A stretch of DNA of 64,000 nt from Hamiltosporidium tvaerminnensis (taxonomy: Eukaryota; Microsporidia; Dubosqiidae), in contig JAKIMF020000001.1 of NCBI GenBank assembly GCA_022605425.2, positions 808,501 to 872,500 of the forward strand, given 5' to 3'. How positions within the stretch are numbered: position 1 is the first letter of the stretch; each line of letters begins with the position of its first letter. Positions 19,574-31,196 of the stretch are shown one piece after another. The translations under genes were made by a program, and so were the position numbers. Below the pieces are notes generated by a model. That model was not told the origin of the DNA and did not search any database. It saw only the letters and a list, made by a program, of their open reading frames with translations.

Positions 19574-20110
19574 ATGAATTCAAAAAAATGTGAAGAATAT
19601 ATTGTAGCAGATTGTACAAAAACAATATTTTATATTGAAGGGTTTACAATTCCATGTAATTTATTTCATTGTATAGAATCTAAAAGAAATTATCAAAAAA
19701 ATAAATCTAACAAAATATTTCCTTATGAATCAAGTGTATATCAGAATATTTGTAAGATAATAACAGATATAGATAGAAAAATATCAATGAATAAAAAACT
19801 TTTAAGGAATTTAAATGCGGGAACAAAATATAAAAAATACGAAAATGCAATCAATGAATGTGAGAAGATATTTATTTGTGAGCATGAAAAAGAGAATAAT
19901 TATAAAGAATTACATAATTTATTGAGCATTCATGGTACATTAATATTGGAAATGGAAGAATTAAAAGATGAACCGGCTATTAATCTTTCTGTGTGTGATG
20001 TTTGCTCTGCGATTTGTGTTAAAAGAGAAATATGTAAACACGGTTTTCATGATTCTTATAAAATGCTTCGTATTAAACAAAAAGAATTGGAAAATAGGTT
20101 AACGAAATGA
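19574..20110 (+). CDS. LUC7: Luc7-like U1 snRNP-associated protein
   Basis: Component of the U1 snRNP that helps select 5' splice sites in the nucleus. Zinc finger 1 is of CCCH type, C6-x7-C14-x13-C28-x3-H32, the spacing of Luc7 proteins. It is followed by the conserved YESSVYQNICKIITDIDRKI region (family: DxDRRI), a coiled-coil segment (about 70-125) and a second finger, LSVCDVCSAICV...CKHGFHDSYKML (family: VCxVCGAFL...H....HxGY). At 178 aa it is short for the family, having lost the C-terminal RS-like tail and shortened the finger 2 loop. CCC touches the ATG (19571-19573). It implies that U1-dependent splicing persists in this organism. Confidence 0.85.
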   Translation: MNSKKCEEYIVADCTKTIFYIEGFTIPCNLFHCIESKRNYQKNKSNKIFPYESSVYQNICKIITDIDRKISMNKKLLRNLNAGTKYKKYENAINECEKIFICEHEKENNYKELHNLLSIHGTLILEMEELKDEPAINLSVCDVCSAICVKREICKHGFHDSYKMLRIKQKELENRLTK

Positions 20111-21681
20111 AAAATATATCAATGCCTCTTCTTTAGGTGTTTAGACTGTTTAAATATTAAATGGAAATTATTATCGATATTTTTATTTATATTTTTAATC
20201 TATTTTTATAAATGCTTAGAGGGTTTTTAAACTCAAGATTTTGCTGTTGGTATATTAAGGTAAAACCTTTACATCTTCAATTTTTTATATTAGAAATTTA
20301 CACATCTATTTGTTTATATTCGACACCGAGAGGTGAAAGAGAAATGGATTAAGTAAGTAAGAAATCGATACTTTAAACTTTTTTTATATCCTTCTCAATT
20401 GTTTATGTCTAAAATTGCATCCCATTACTTATTCCATGTGGTAGAATTATGTAAAATTCAAATTTTTCTATTACATCCTTACATATCAGTTATGAATCTA
20501 TTTAAAAAACATTTATTCAGCCTGAATCTTTCTTATATTAATAAATTAGTTCTGTAGTCTTTGTGATAAAATGGTTTTTGCGCATTTAATTGGACATGTA
20601 TCAGTCTCTTAATTTTTTTTACAGAAATATCAATTTTTGATTTTGGTTGTCATATTTACACAGACATATTTACGAGAAAAATAGATCTAAGTTATAAAAT
20701 TGATTTTGTTTCAGTTAACGTTTTATTAGATATATTGAAAATTAAAATACATAATCGAAATATGTTATTAAAAATCGTAATATCTATTATATTTGGTCAC
20801 TTCTGTATATCCTGGTATATTTGTATAATAGTTTAAAAAAATATATCTCTATTTCAGTTTTGGGACAAATTTAAAATACATTAAATACATATGCCGTAGG
20901 ATTTATACTGTTTAAATATAAAGTATAATATAGCTACACCTATTGATGCATTGGAACACGCTTAAAGATTCCTGGTTACTCCCCATAGTGTCAAAAATCT
21001 TTTTATTTGACTTGTTTTTTTAAAAAATAATTTCAAAACCGATGAAAGCTAAAAAATTGTTTTCTAATTTTTGAATTTTTGAAACCACATAATATATAAT
21101 TTATTTATTCATTGAAATTTGAAAGCATGAGTACTTTTTCAGTTATATATTTGTATCGTACAATTAGGCTAAGCTTGTCACATTTTGGTATTCTGATATC
21201 TAAAAAGTCAGAGATTTATTTGTGGAAATTAGTATGAATTAATTTTCTGCTTATTGGTATTATCTATATAAATTTATAGAAGTTCGAAAATATATCTTAA
21301 TTCTTCTTTTAATACTAGGTTTAAAGAACACACATCGATCTGAAATTTGACGCTATGTTTGTTCTTATGATTTTTAATTTTTTACTTGAGCGTTTTGTAT
21401 GGTTAGAACATTATAACAATCATTTTGGTATAATTTCGAAAGATCTGTTATTAGTTATAAAACTTGATATTTTCGCAATTAATAGAAAATTAAATAATTT
21501 TTATAATTTTATGATTTGTCTCTTATTATGAACCAAATTTTGAGAACAATAGGTTGTAATCAATAGGTTCGAAGAAAAAATTTTTTTAAGCGGATATTTA
21601 TGATTTGAATAGAATCAAGCAACATAAAAGATCAAATAAAGTTAATTTAAATTTAAAAAATATCAAAAATCATAGAAAACT
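20111..21681. other. gene-free intergenic stretch
   Basis: About 1.6 kb of A/T-rich sequence with no supportable gene. It contains a short repeat of family Y at 20305-20361. Confidence 0.5.
20305..20361 (+). repeat. short interspersed repeat 'Y' with AAGT tail, copy 1
   Basis: Contains TATTCGACACCGAGAGGTGA followed by GA-rich sequence and an AAGTAAGTAAG tail. Similar segments occur at 24131-24184, 37361-37420, 48852-48909 and 62381-62440. The simple-sequence tail suggests the 3' ends of a retroposon family. Confidence 0.55.
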
Positions 21682-23573
21682 TTATTTCGATAACTTAAAT
21701 CTTATATCAGGTTTCAATCTGAATGTAAGTGCCAAAAACGATAGTCCTACATAAATAACCGTCGTAAAAACTAAAAATCCTAATATATGCCATATTGCCA
21801 TTGAGCTAAAGATATATGAATACAAATTTTTCGCGAATTCATCACACATTGTTTTGATGTCTGAATTTGATTTGAGAACTTCAGAAGCCGATGATCTTAT
21901 CCTATAAGATACCGCAACACACATTGAATTGAAATGAATTGGCGGAAAACATACCGATATATAATTCAATAGCTTCATAGACTTTTTTCCAGTTAGTTTA
22001 CAAAGTATGTTTAGGATCGAATATGCTATTGGTGGAACGATCCACAACAATGCTAAAAATCCAACGATTACATATGTAGTTTTTGTTTTTTTAGACAAGG
22101 ATCTAAAGAAAAGAATCACGGGTAAATATGCAAACATACCACAAGTAAGAAACAGATAAAACTCCCAAGTAATGATTTTTCCAACTAAAAGAAACATTGA
22201 AACACCAGAAAGAATAAATAATGGCAAATGAAATATTAGCTCGAACAAAAATGTGGCAACATAATAAGATCCTATTGAATATGTTGCTACTCATAGCTCT
22301 CTTTTAACTTGCTTATACTCCTGCGAAAAAATACCGGCCGAATTTATCAGAGAATAGGCAAAAAATATGCCAATAAAATTCAAAAAAAGCGGTATTTTTA
22401 ATACATCGGAAACTTCATCACCATATTTGATTAAAAAATTCAAAAAATCCTCGAGTTTTTTGTCCTTCACAACTTTTAAAATTATATTTAGAAAAACCTT
22501 CAATGCCTGATTAATATTTTTGGTTTCTAAAATAGGATTCGCTATTTTATAGAAGAGATAAAACGAAAATCAGAATATCACCAATGTTGAAATGATTCTT
22601 TTAATAGAAATATTTATCTTAATTCTTCTATGTAAAAGAATAAATATGTGCAACAAATTTGGTAGATAACCTACAGATATAGTATTCTTATTCGATGCTT
22701 GCATTTTACTTGATTTTGGATATTTTTTATTGTATTCTGCTATTATTTTATTAATCTGCTCTTGATTTTCGGGTATTTCACGATATTTTTTTTTCACTTT
22801 TAAAACTTCTGCGAGGAAATCTGGAAATGTTGAAGATTCGCGTTTAATAAGCCCATATGATGTAAAATATTCTTCGGCTTTTTTAGTTTCTCCAGAAAAC
22901 ACTGATTAGAATCAGAAAGTAATATAAGTTGATCAAATATGTTAAAAATCTCTCCAGAGGGTTGATGTATTGTAAATATTACTGACATTTTATGGGTCGT
23001 AGATAATTTTTTCATTAAATTAACGAAACTATACGCAGTCGAGGAATCTAATCCACTTGTTGGTTCATCTATAAATAGAATCTTTGGTTCGGTAACGAGT
23101 TCAATGGCTATCATTACACGTTTTCGCTCACCACCAGAAATACTATTCATTTTTGATCCAGATATATCTAGAATATCCAATTCCTCCAATATATTTTCCA
23201 CCTTTTTATCAATATCTATGCTAGAATCTTTTAATCTGAATTTTGCAGCAAAGGTTATTGTTTGTTTAACATCCAATTCTTCGAATATGCAATCATCTTG
23301 ATCTACATATCCAACCGTTTTTGACCAACATTTATAATTTCTTGGTTGGCCCGATGCAAGTATTTCACCGCTTGTTTTAGAACCAGAAGGTATACGACCC
23401 ACCAAAGCTTTTATTAATGTAGTTTTACCACTTCCGCTTGGTCCCATAGTGGCACAGAGAGATCCTGCCTTGACAATACCATTTGCATTTGTGACCAATT
23501 TAACATACTTTGTATTCTTAGTTTTATTTTTGTTTATCAATTCAATATCGACATTTTTCCATTCAATATCCAT
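21682..23573 (-). pseudogene. ABCG (White-type) half-transporter, decayed
   Basis: An ATP-driven membrane exporter or importer of the ABCG subfamily, recognised by its NBD-then-TMD order. The NBD (23573 to about 22905) is complete: Walker A GPSGSGKTT, Q-loop VDQDD, signature ISGGERKR, Walker B ILFIDEPTSGLDSS and H-loop FTIHQPSGEIF. A -1 frameshift near 22905 moves the frame to VFSGETKKAEEYFTSYGL, the normal continuation. Two in-frame TGA codons follow, near 22570 (between LVIF and FSFYLFYK) and at 22291-22293 (after SQEYKQVKREL), after which membrane-segment sequence continues in the same frame to 21682. One frameshift and two nonsense codons make a working protein unlikely. The motif before the ATG is only CC. 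Reading TGA as Trp is unlikely because LUC7 and the RING gene end in TGA. Confidence 0.85.
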
Positions 23574-25899
23574 GGATTAGATACAATTTTTTGCTTTTAT
23601 AGTTTTTTTTTTCAATTTACCCAAAGCAAATAAATTAACTTTATGCTTATAAAAGGCTTAGAACAGAGTTTTTTTATATTTTTGGAAGAAAAAAATATTC
23701 CGTAATTACGAATGTAGTATATATAGAACAACTCTTCTTCTTTTGAATTTCATTTGAAAATTTTTCGGTTCTTAAGAACTTAATCTGGGCCTGAGATGAC
23801 ATATTTGAAATGAAATTTCGTTCTATTTTTTATACTAATTTAATATAGGAGACAAATTAAAAACACATTCAGTTGGTAAATATTATAGCAAATAACAACC
23901 TATGAAAGAGATTCAATTTTTAATAAATATGTAACTATAGAAATAATTAGTCAATAAATTCTTTTTTTATCATTCTCAACAGTTTTAATTTTTCCTAAAT
24001 TCATTAAAAACCATTTTATTATTCTGTCTGATATCATAAAACTTTAAAGAAATAAAAAGTACAACCAACACTTCTCGGTTAAGCACTTTCGCTATTTGAT
24101 AAACAAAGAATATTGATATGTAGTAAATATCTATTCTTCAGCACCGAGGGATACAAGAAGACGCAATAAGTATGTAAGTAAATAGACAGTGATTTGTTTA
24201 AGCGAAGCATTAGATTATATTTGAAAAATGAAATCTTTAAGTTTCTTTACATTAAAATTTCAACTACATTTTGCAATTTAAATTTTTTTATTCATCTTTA
24301 TCTGGCCTTTTTATAGATCAAATTAAGACCGAATTAAAATCAGAAATATAATTATAAACTAAAATTATAAAATGATGAAGTTTCATCGCTCTTACTGTAA
24401 AAAGAAATTTGAATTTTTTCTTTTATAGTTTAAAAAGATATGTAACTTACTTTAAATAGAAATTATTATTAAAACAGACTAAAGGTATAAATATCGATTG
24501 TTTTTTCCTCACATAATATGCTTTTCTACTACCAAATTAAAATCTTAAAACTATATTTTCCTTTAATGTATAATTTATAGTACGTTTATCTTGTTTTTTT
24601 TTACAAAAAATCTTTTTTTCTGTATTTATAAGAAGAAAAATTATGTTATTAAATAGATTACTATATTCACAAATACTTAGAAACTCCAATAAATATCTAA
24701 ACGATCACACTATAAAAATATTTTTTAAATATTTAGCTCAATATATTGATTCACTCCTGTAAAAAATAATTCATTGCATCGAATATATTGGTATAAATCA
24801 AAGACTTTCATACCAAAGCATTGTTATCAAACAATCAAAATATTTATACCGATGTTGTTACGATGCAAAACACAATATATCATTCTTTGTATAACAATAT
24901 ATTGGCAGAAATTGAAAATTTCTCACATTGGAAACTTTAATTCCTTTTTTTGTTAGAATACATTAATTTATCTATAAGATAAAATAAAAACCAACAAAAA
25001 TATATATATGTCGAAAGAAAAGACTTTTAATATTGTTTTTAAAGATTCTTTTAGATATCTCTAATCAGAATATATAAAGTAATCAAATATTTATTCAAAG
25101 ATCTAGAGATGATTAGTTATTTAATTAAAGTTCTATATTTTTGTGATATTGTTTACTTTTATTAATCAAAATAAAATTCAAAAGAAAAATTTCTCGATTT
25201 TAGAGCTGGTAAGATGAATACATCTTTCTGATGTGCTAATAATAAGAATGTACTTAAATTTTTGTTTCTTTAGCAAAAAAACAAATATATTTCGATTTAA
25301 ATAGATCTTAACGCTAGTTTACATATTTAATCAACTATTTTTTTTAGAAGTTATACAATTCTTAGTTCAACTTTACTAAGATTTTGTAAACCTAAAAATA
25401 AAAAACCATTATGTTTTCACATTACAAGAAAATATTTTAAGGCATTTTTCCCGCAAACCATAATGTTCCCCATGTCTATTACGCACCCCATTATTTCCAA
25501 TAGTCCCCCTTTTGTTTTCAATGTACTTATACTCCCGATTTTTCTTATAGTTCTTTGTACCCTGGTTATTTTCAATTCATTTTTAAAGCTCGCGGATTAA
25601 AATATAAAGTTTTCTTTACTAAATATAATAAAGTTCAAATTGAAATAAATGTTTATATACCTTTAATTTTATATTTGCCTCCAAAAACCTTTATCGTTAT
25701 AATTAAAAATAAAACTATTTCATTTTTTGTTAACATTTCTCAGTAAAAAAACGACACCAAATTAAAAGAAAAAAACAAATTGAATTAAATCAGCTACAAT
25801 ACGATTTTATAGACAGTTCTTTTTTCAGCATTATTGTTTTCTAATTCTAAACCATTATTAAAAATATTCATTACTGTGAAACAGAATCAATAAAAGGTA
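23574..25899. other. gene-free intergenic stretch
   Basis: About 2.3 kb without a supportable gene. It holds a family Y repeat (24131-24184) and an unusual C-rich patch near 25448-25520 with several CCCC runs. Short open frames here lack motifs. Confidence 0.5.
24131..24184 (+). repeat. repeat Y, copy 2
   Basis: CTATTCTTCAGCACCGAGGG is followed by an AAGTATGTAAGTAAAT tail, resembling 20305-20361. Confidence 0.5.
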
Positions 25900-26756
25900 T
25901 CAAAAGGAAAGCGTAGACTTTGTATTCCCGACCAAATCTTTTTTTTATCAAGACCCTATTGTAAAAAGAATGTTTCCTTTTATTTCGTTTGAATATTTAA
26001 TTTCTATGATTCTTTTGTTGTACTTTTCAAAATGTTTAGATACTTCTGTTTCGATTTCAAGCTTCTTATTAATTTCCGAAGCACTGGTTGTTGTAGATGA
26101 AGCAAGCTATCAGAACTCATATACATCATTATACATTTCCGACGCAATCTCTAAATTCTACCTTGTATATCCTGAATCAGGGTTGTTTGATGTTAATACC
26201 TCTGAATTAATTTCGTCGAAAAATACTAAATCATTGTTTATTTCTTCAGTCACTATATTACTAGAAAGAGGATTATTAAATCCAAGTTTAACGAAAAAAA
26301 GTTGAAATTGTGATCTATTTATGGCATTATGTATTGTTTTGTTATAACTAAATATAACATTATTATTAAAATCAATACAATTTTTTGGATAAGTAACACA
26401 TAACTTTTTAGCTAAGTATATTTTGATTGTTTGATTCACTCGTTTAGCTAGTCTCCGGGCTTTTGGATTACGTGGTCTTTCATTTATGATTTATATTTTG
26501 AGAGTAGTTAAGAAAATTTTTATACTTGCATTTTGAAATTCTTTGCCATTGTTAGACCAAATCGCTATAAAATACCGAAACTATCAAATGAAGATTTTAA
26601 TGAATTTTTTACAGACTGTGAAGTCTTCTTGGCCAGCTTAAAATCCATAGATGTTTGAATAAATGTCGATTAAGTTTAAAATACAACAATACCCACCATC
26701 TTGATCGGCGTATCATCTAAGATCTACATAAATAATTATAAATAAATCATTTTTTT

Positions 26757-26767
26757 GTGATTTTGTT
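26757..26767. repeat. 11-bp target-site duplication, left (GTGATTTTGTT)
   Basis: Repeated at 27577-27587 around a truncated non-LTR copy. Confidence 0.85.
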
Positions 26768-27541
26768 CTACACCAGACGGCATAATGAATTGGTTAGATG
26801 CCTACACTTACTTCTCCTAAATAAATATAAGTTTAAGTCTTCAAAACGAATTTGGAGTCACTCAGTTCAAGAAATTCTTGATAATGAGTATGCAGAGATA
26901 AGAGTGGACACCAGAATTAAAACTGATGTTAAAATTCAGAATAACAGACCGGACATATTTATTTTAGATAAGAAGAAGAATAAGATAACACTCATTGAAG
27001 TAGGAATCACTTCCCAAGATTTACTTCAATTAGTTGAAATTGAAAAATTTAGGAAGTATGACCTGCTAGCCAATGAGTTGGGTCTTATTTATAAGTGTAG
27101 TATTGAGATAATTCCTTATGTGATGACCTGGGACGGTATTGTGACAAAATACCATAAATCTCATCTTAAAAGACTAGAAATACCTATGAATGTAGAGGCA
27201 TACATTCAGTCTATAGTACTTAAGAAGACAGTCGAAACAATTTCCTTTGATCGAAGAACAGGACTTGAGTCGGGACTAAATGCCGAAGAGAGCTGGGAGA
27301 GAGCCTCAATGTGTGTTATTATGAGATCAGAGATGCACGAGAAACCAACACCCCCTTTAAAAGGAGAGAAAAGAGAGGAAGATGGTGTTCAAATTTTAAA
27401 CCAAAAAATAAAGCACCCCTTATTTCACAAGGAGGAACCACTTTAGAGGAACCGACCAATAACATAAATAAAGAGTCGGATTTGGAAGAAGAGACAAAAG
27501 TGGTTAAAGAGGTAGAAGAAAACATAAAAAAAAAATGTTAA
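26757..27541 (+). pseudogene. retrotransposon endonuclease ORF fragment with frameshift
   Basis: The first frame (to 27446) carries the RPDIFILDKKKNKITLIEVG endonuclease motif. After the shift, the acidic tail continues to 27541 as APLISQGGTTLEEPTNNI. The leading MILF residues are encoded by flanking DNA, so no true start exists. It cannot supply RT activity. Confidence 0.85.
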
Positions 27542-27576
27542 AAATATTTTAACCCAGAATTTTATTAAATTAAAAT
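26768..27576 (+). mobile_element. 5'-truncated non-LTR retrotransposon copy nested in the integrase relic
   Basis: Starts at the position equivalent to about residue 936 of the full-length protein (YTRRHNE) and reaches the common 3' end ACCCAGAATTTTATTAAA plus a few bases. It is flanked by an 11-bp duplication. A -1 shift near 27385, where the full-length copy has a longer A run, splits its frame. Sequence is otherwise very close to the intact copy, so insertion is relatively recent and clearly younger than the gypsy-like host element. Confidence 0.92.
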
Positions 27577-27587
27577 CGTGATTTTGT
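27577..27587. repeat. 11-bp target-site duplication, right
   Basis: GTGATTTTGTT, identical to 26757-26767. Confidence 0.85.
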
Positions 27588-27850
27588 TTGTATAAATTTA
27601 ATTATTTACCTTCAAATAATTGAATCTACTACATGATTCACAGGCCTTTTCATATAAATTATGCTTGACTGGGAATTTCACATTATTTTTTTCTAACCAA
27701 TGTAATTATTTTATTAATTCCACATTGTGTTAGAGAGTGTTCAGTCTCAATCATATATTTAATAACCCCTTTTCAAATCTAAAAACGACATTCAAAATTT
27801 GTTCGCGCCCTTTGATGCAAATATCATCTAGAAGCATTATAAAACGTTTT

Positions 27851-29199
27851 ACCTTCTCCTTAAAAGTTCTTTGTTTTGTTTCGTGTAATTAGCTGGATAC
27901 TGTCCGGTCTCCAAAAAATGTCATTAAAATATAGTTTTATTCCCTGTTTTAACAAATCACAATCCTTGACATCTAACAATCATTATTTTTTGTTATTAGT
28001 AAAACAAAAGTCAAAAAATTATGAAATATAAGGTTATATTATTTTCAACATTTATTCTTTGATATAGAGCCTTTTGGGCGGAAATTCGTTTGGTTATAAT
28101 GTGTTATTCAACTTCAAAAAAAATATTTAATCTGTAATTTCAAACAATGGTAAGCCGTAAAAATTTGCATTGAAATTATTTGTATATAGATTGTCTGTTA
28201 ATCGTTTTGATTCAAAGAATATACTCCAGCTGTATAAATAATGGAAATAACACCGGAGCAATAGATGGTGGTGTGAATAAGAAATAATCGGAAATTATAG
28301 GATAGGAAATATAATATAAATAATATATATCTAGTATAAATAAAGGGAGTTATTAATATATTAAAGTATATTCAAAATAGACTTGTGTATCCTGAACCGT
28401 GACATTATTTGTGGTATTTTATTGTGCTCCCTTCTATCAATGAATGTTAAAGGTGCCTAGAATATGCTATTTGCTCAGGTTTAATCATTTTTTTTAAAAT
28501 TTAAAGTTTGGCTTTGTTAATTTCCGAGATTTCTATCAGGCTTTCATATTCTTTATGCTCATTCATTGTACATCTTCTTGCTAAAAATATGGAACTTTTT
28601 ATTGATATTTTATTTTGCTCAGCGTTTTCTTTATATAATACAATCTTAAATCGCATAAAATCAGGAAAAACCATATTTATAGAAACGCCAATTCATTTAA
28701 ACTTCACCAAGGCATTAAATTTTAGTGTATTTTAGTAACTTAGGTCTTATTTTTTGTGTTTCTTTGTGATTTTTATAATTTAAATTAATATATTGAAAGA
28801 AAAGCAATTAAAAGGAATTGTAAAAAATCACAGAGAAGATGATATACTCAAGATATTATAAGAAAAATAATTAAATTTTTTTACTTCAAAGTTTGGTGTG
28901 AATTTCCTTTTAATTTTCGAAACTTTTGCTTTAATTTATCTTTTTCCCTTTTTTTAATTTTGTTTTAGCAATTTTATCTTTTTAATGTTGTTATTTTGTT
29001 AATATTTTAGATATATTAGCAAAACGGTTAATTTTCTCCTAAAACAGTTGTGCTTATTCTATAAAAAACAAAATTAAAAAATCTTTCAGGCTCAATATGC
29101 TTGGTCAGTTAAAAAACACTTCTTTATTTTACTTTTGGCATGTATAAATTGAAGCAAGGGCAATTAGTTTTAGAATGCTATCATATATCAGATCAGTCT
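27851..29199. other. gene-free intergenic stretch
   Basis: About 1.3 kb with no supportable gene. An open frame at 28508-28735 has no motif or C-rich signal. Confidence 0.5.
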
Positions 29200-29950
29200 A
29201 AATAGTAACATGAATTCTAACGATTATATAGAATTAACACGTTTCTAGATTATACATTGATAACTGCTACTTACCACATTATTACTCATTTACTCACTGG
29301 CATTACAGCCCATTAAAATCCCTAGCCTCATATACTATAAACTTCCACTCGTCACAATCAAATTAAAAGCAGATTATTAGCATTCTTAAATACACACACC
29401 TCGTAGCTTTTCATCAAAACGAATTATAGACGTATTTAAAAGACAGAGTAATTATCCGGTGTTTGTTGATATTAGTTACCTACTGGTGATCGAGTTCGAA
29501 ACTCTTTTTGGATACCTTTAAGACCAGGAGAATCCCACCATATTTTTAAATTTCCGAACCATATAGCCTTTCAGCTAAGAAATATGTCTGCGGCTTATAT
29601 GAGCTTTACCTGAAAGTTAAAATGCCGTACCAAAAGAAATAAGGCTTATCATTCCTAAAGTTTTAAAGAGTATGTTTGTTTATTTTATAGAATTTAGTCT
29701 TCTACTCCTAGGGAAAGGCTAGATTTCTATGCTTTTAGATGACAGTCGCCCAAAGATTTCATCTTGGTTTACAATTTGATCACATAAAAATTACAAACCA
29801 ATTTTTTAGAAATTTCTGGCCATTTTCAGTTCTCCTCACATTCTAAATCAATTCTTTTTTAAAAAATCGAAAATATAGTTGGGTCAGGATAAAAGTCAGA
29901 TAATTTTTGCGAAAAAAAAAGGTTTTTAATGTATTAGTTATCTTCTCTCC
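29200..29950 (+). mobile_element. repeat X, decayed copy E
   Basis: Landmarks of repeat X appear in order: ACGTTTCTAGATTATACATTGATAACTGCTACT-like sequence near 29230-29275 (copy A: TTCTAGGTTTAACATAAATAACTGCTACC), AGTCTTCTACTCCTAGGG with AAGGCTAGATTTCTATGCTT near 29697-29730, and GATCACATAAAAATTACAAA near 29779. It is heavily diverged, with indels. Confidence 0.65.
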
Positions 29951-30158
29951 CACTGCCCATTAAAATATAATAGTTCTTACCATAGCAAATTTAAATTCAA
30001 AATAAAACAAATTCATCTGAATCCTAAGAATACAAAAAAAATAAAGAAAATTTAATTGTAAATTCCAAAAAATATAAAAAGACATTTGAAACTTGAAATT
30101 AAGATAAAATTAGAGAAATTTAAGGTAGAGTTAAAAGATAAAATAAAAAAAAATATTT

Positions 30159-30530
30159 TTAAATAGCTTTACGTATTCTGTCTAAAACATAGTGCAAAGT
30201 CTCATCAGAAAGCCTATCTAAAGAAGGTATCAAATTTTTAGTATCTTCAACTGTATGTGGTATTAAAGAACCCAGAAGTGCTATTTCAGCTTCATTTATT
30301 TTATAATCGATCAGTGATTTTCTAAGATCATCCATATTTGTTTTTCTTTTTATTTTAGAAAAAGTTTCTAAATATTTATAGGTTGAAAGAAATATTTTCC
30401 TTGTATTTTGTAAATGTTCATTTGTTTCTGAACAAAATCTATCCATTTGTGTCTCTAGAAGAAATTTAGCTTCAGATACAGTAACAGGATGGGTATCGTT
30501 TGAATTGAAAGCCTCTAATTCATTATCCAT
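30159..30530 (-). CDS. RPB4: RNA polymerase II subunit RPB4
   Basis: Stalk subunit of nuclear RNA polymerase II that pairs with Rpb7 and links transcription to mRNA export and decay. The 123-aa product has the Rpb4/RPC17 helical fold signature: an N-terminal LTxxEA-like segment (VTVSEAKFLLETQ), a middle Tyr-rich helix (TYKYLETFSKIKR) and the diagnostic C-terminal motif EAEIALLGSLIPHTVEDTKN followed by LIPSL and DETLHYVL. The length matches small Rpb4 proteins. CCC touches the ATG (30531-30533, minus strand). RPC17 of RNA polymerase III is the only close alternative; the AxLGxLxPxxxxEAKxLIPSL pattern favours RPB4. Confidence 0.87.
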   Translation of the reverse strand: MDNELEAFNSNDTHPVTVSEAKFLLETQMDRFCSETNEHLQNTRKIFLSTYKYLETFSKIKRKTNMDDLRKSLIDYKINEAEIALLGSLIPHTVEDTKNLIPSLDRLSDETLHYVLDRIRKAI

Positions 30531-31196
30531 GGGTGTAATAAATATACATCATAAACACAAAAAATAATATAATGTTTCTCATATTAGTGACTGCAATCGA
30601 TTTATCTGGAATTATATATTTTTAAAAAAAACTAAGTTTGTAAAATCTATGGTAGTAGAAAAAAAAAGGAAAAAAATTTTTACCCAGAATCTAATTACCA
30701 TAAAATTTTTAAAAAACGAATTTTGCAAAATTAAGGACAAATAAAATAATAAAAAGAAGGGAAATCAATTCTAAACAATCATTCAATTAAAATAATTTTG
30801 CAAGAAATATATTTTACTAAATTACATTTCCTTTTAAATTCTTTATAAATATTGAAATTAAAAAGTATTAGAAATTTCCCTTTTTATTTATTTAAATTCC
30901 GAATTTAATTTCTTTTCCACCATTCATAAATTTACATCTGTTTTTCTATAAATTTTTAATTAGAATATTTTCAAATCGTATTCATATTTCTTCCAACAAT
31001 CATGAATTTATTGTACATGAAAATTTTTAGAAAAGTTAAATTAAACAGATTAAAATCAAAAAAAAAATATAAATTTTAAGAAACAGAAATATATGAACTA
31101 AAATTAACAAAAAATAATACATAAATCTAAAGAAATAAACACTAACCAAAAAAAGACAATAAAAATAAAAAAAATTGAAACGCTTTGATTTGTTTA
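30531..31196. other. spacer between RPB4 and the fimbrin gene
   Basis: About 670 bp of A/T-rich DNA with no gene. It must contain the RPB4 promoter and the fimbrin 3' end, both genes being on the minus strand. Confidence 0.5.

Larger units (their letters stand above)
25900..27850 (-). mobile_element. Ty3/gypsy-type integrase relic, interrupted by a non-LTR insertion
   Basis: On the minus strand, in broken frames, the parts of a retroelement integrase follow in the right order. A zinc-binding region lies at about 27800-27620 (EHSLTQCGINKIITLV, then ACESCSRFN). Past the nested insertion at 26768-27576, a core begins with GYCCILNLIDIYSNIYGF and KLAKKTSQSVKNSLKSSF (about 26690-26570), then SNNGKEFQN in place of SDNGxEF, RVNQTIKIYLAKKL, and FSYNKTIHNAINRSQFQLFF (family: YNxxxHxxxxxxPFxLxF). 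At least one catalytic Asp reads Asn and the DD35E Glu appears as Lys. Stops and shifts are frequent. It is a long-dead LTR-type element; no LTRs were found. Confidence 0.8.

Noticed and set aside
21682-23573. Alternative genetic code with UGA as Trp
   Set aside because: LUC7 and the RING gene end in UGA at sensible C-termini, and the ABCG locus also has a frameshift, so decay is the simpler explanation.
25970-26305. Plus-strand 111-codon frame
   Set aside because: It is antisense to the gypsy-like integrase relic, which explains the region better.
28508-28735. 75-codon plus-strand frame with hydrophobic stretches
   Set aside because: No CCC motif, no recognisable domain; frames of this length arise by chance in A/T-rich DNA with T-rich codons.
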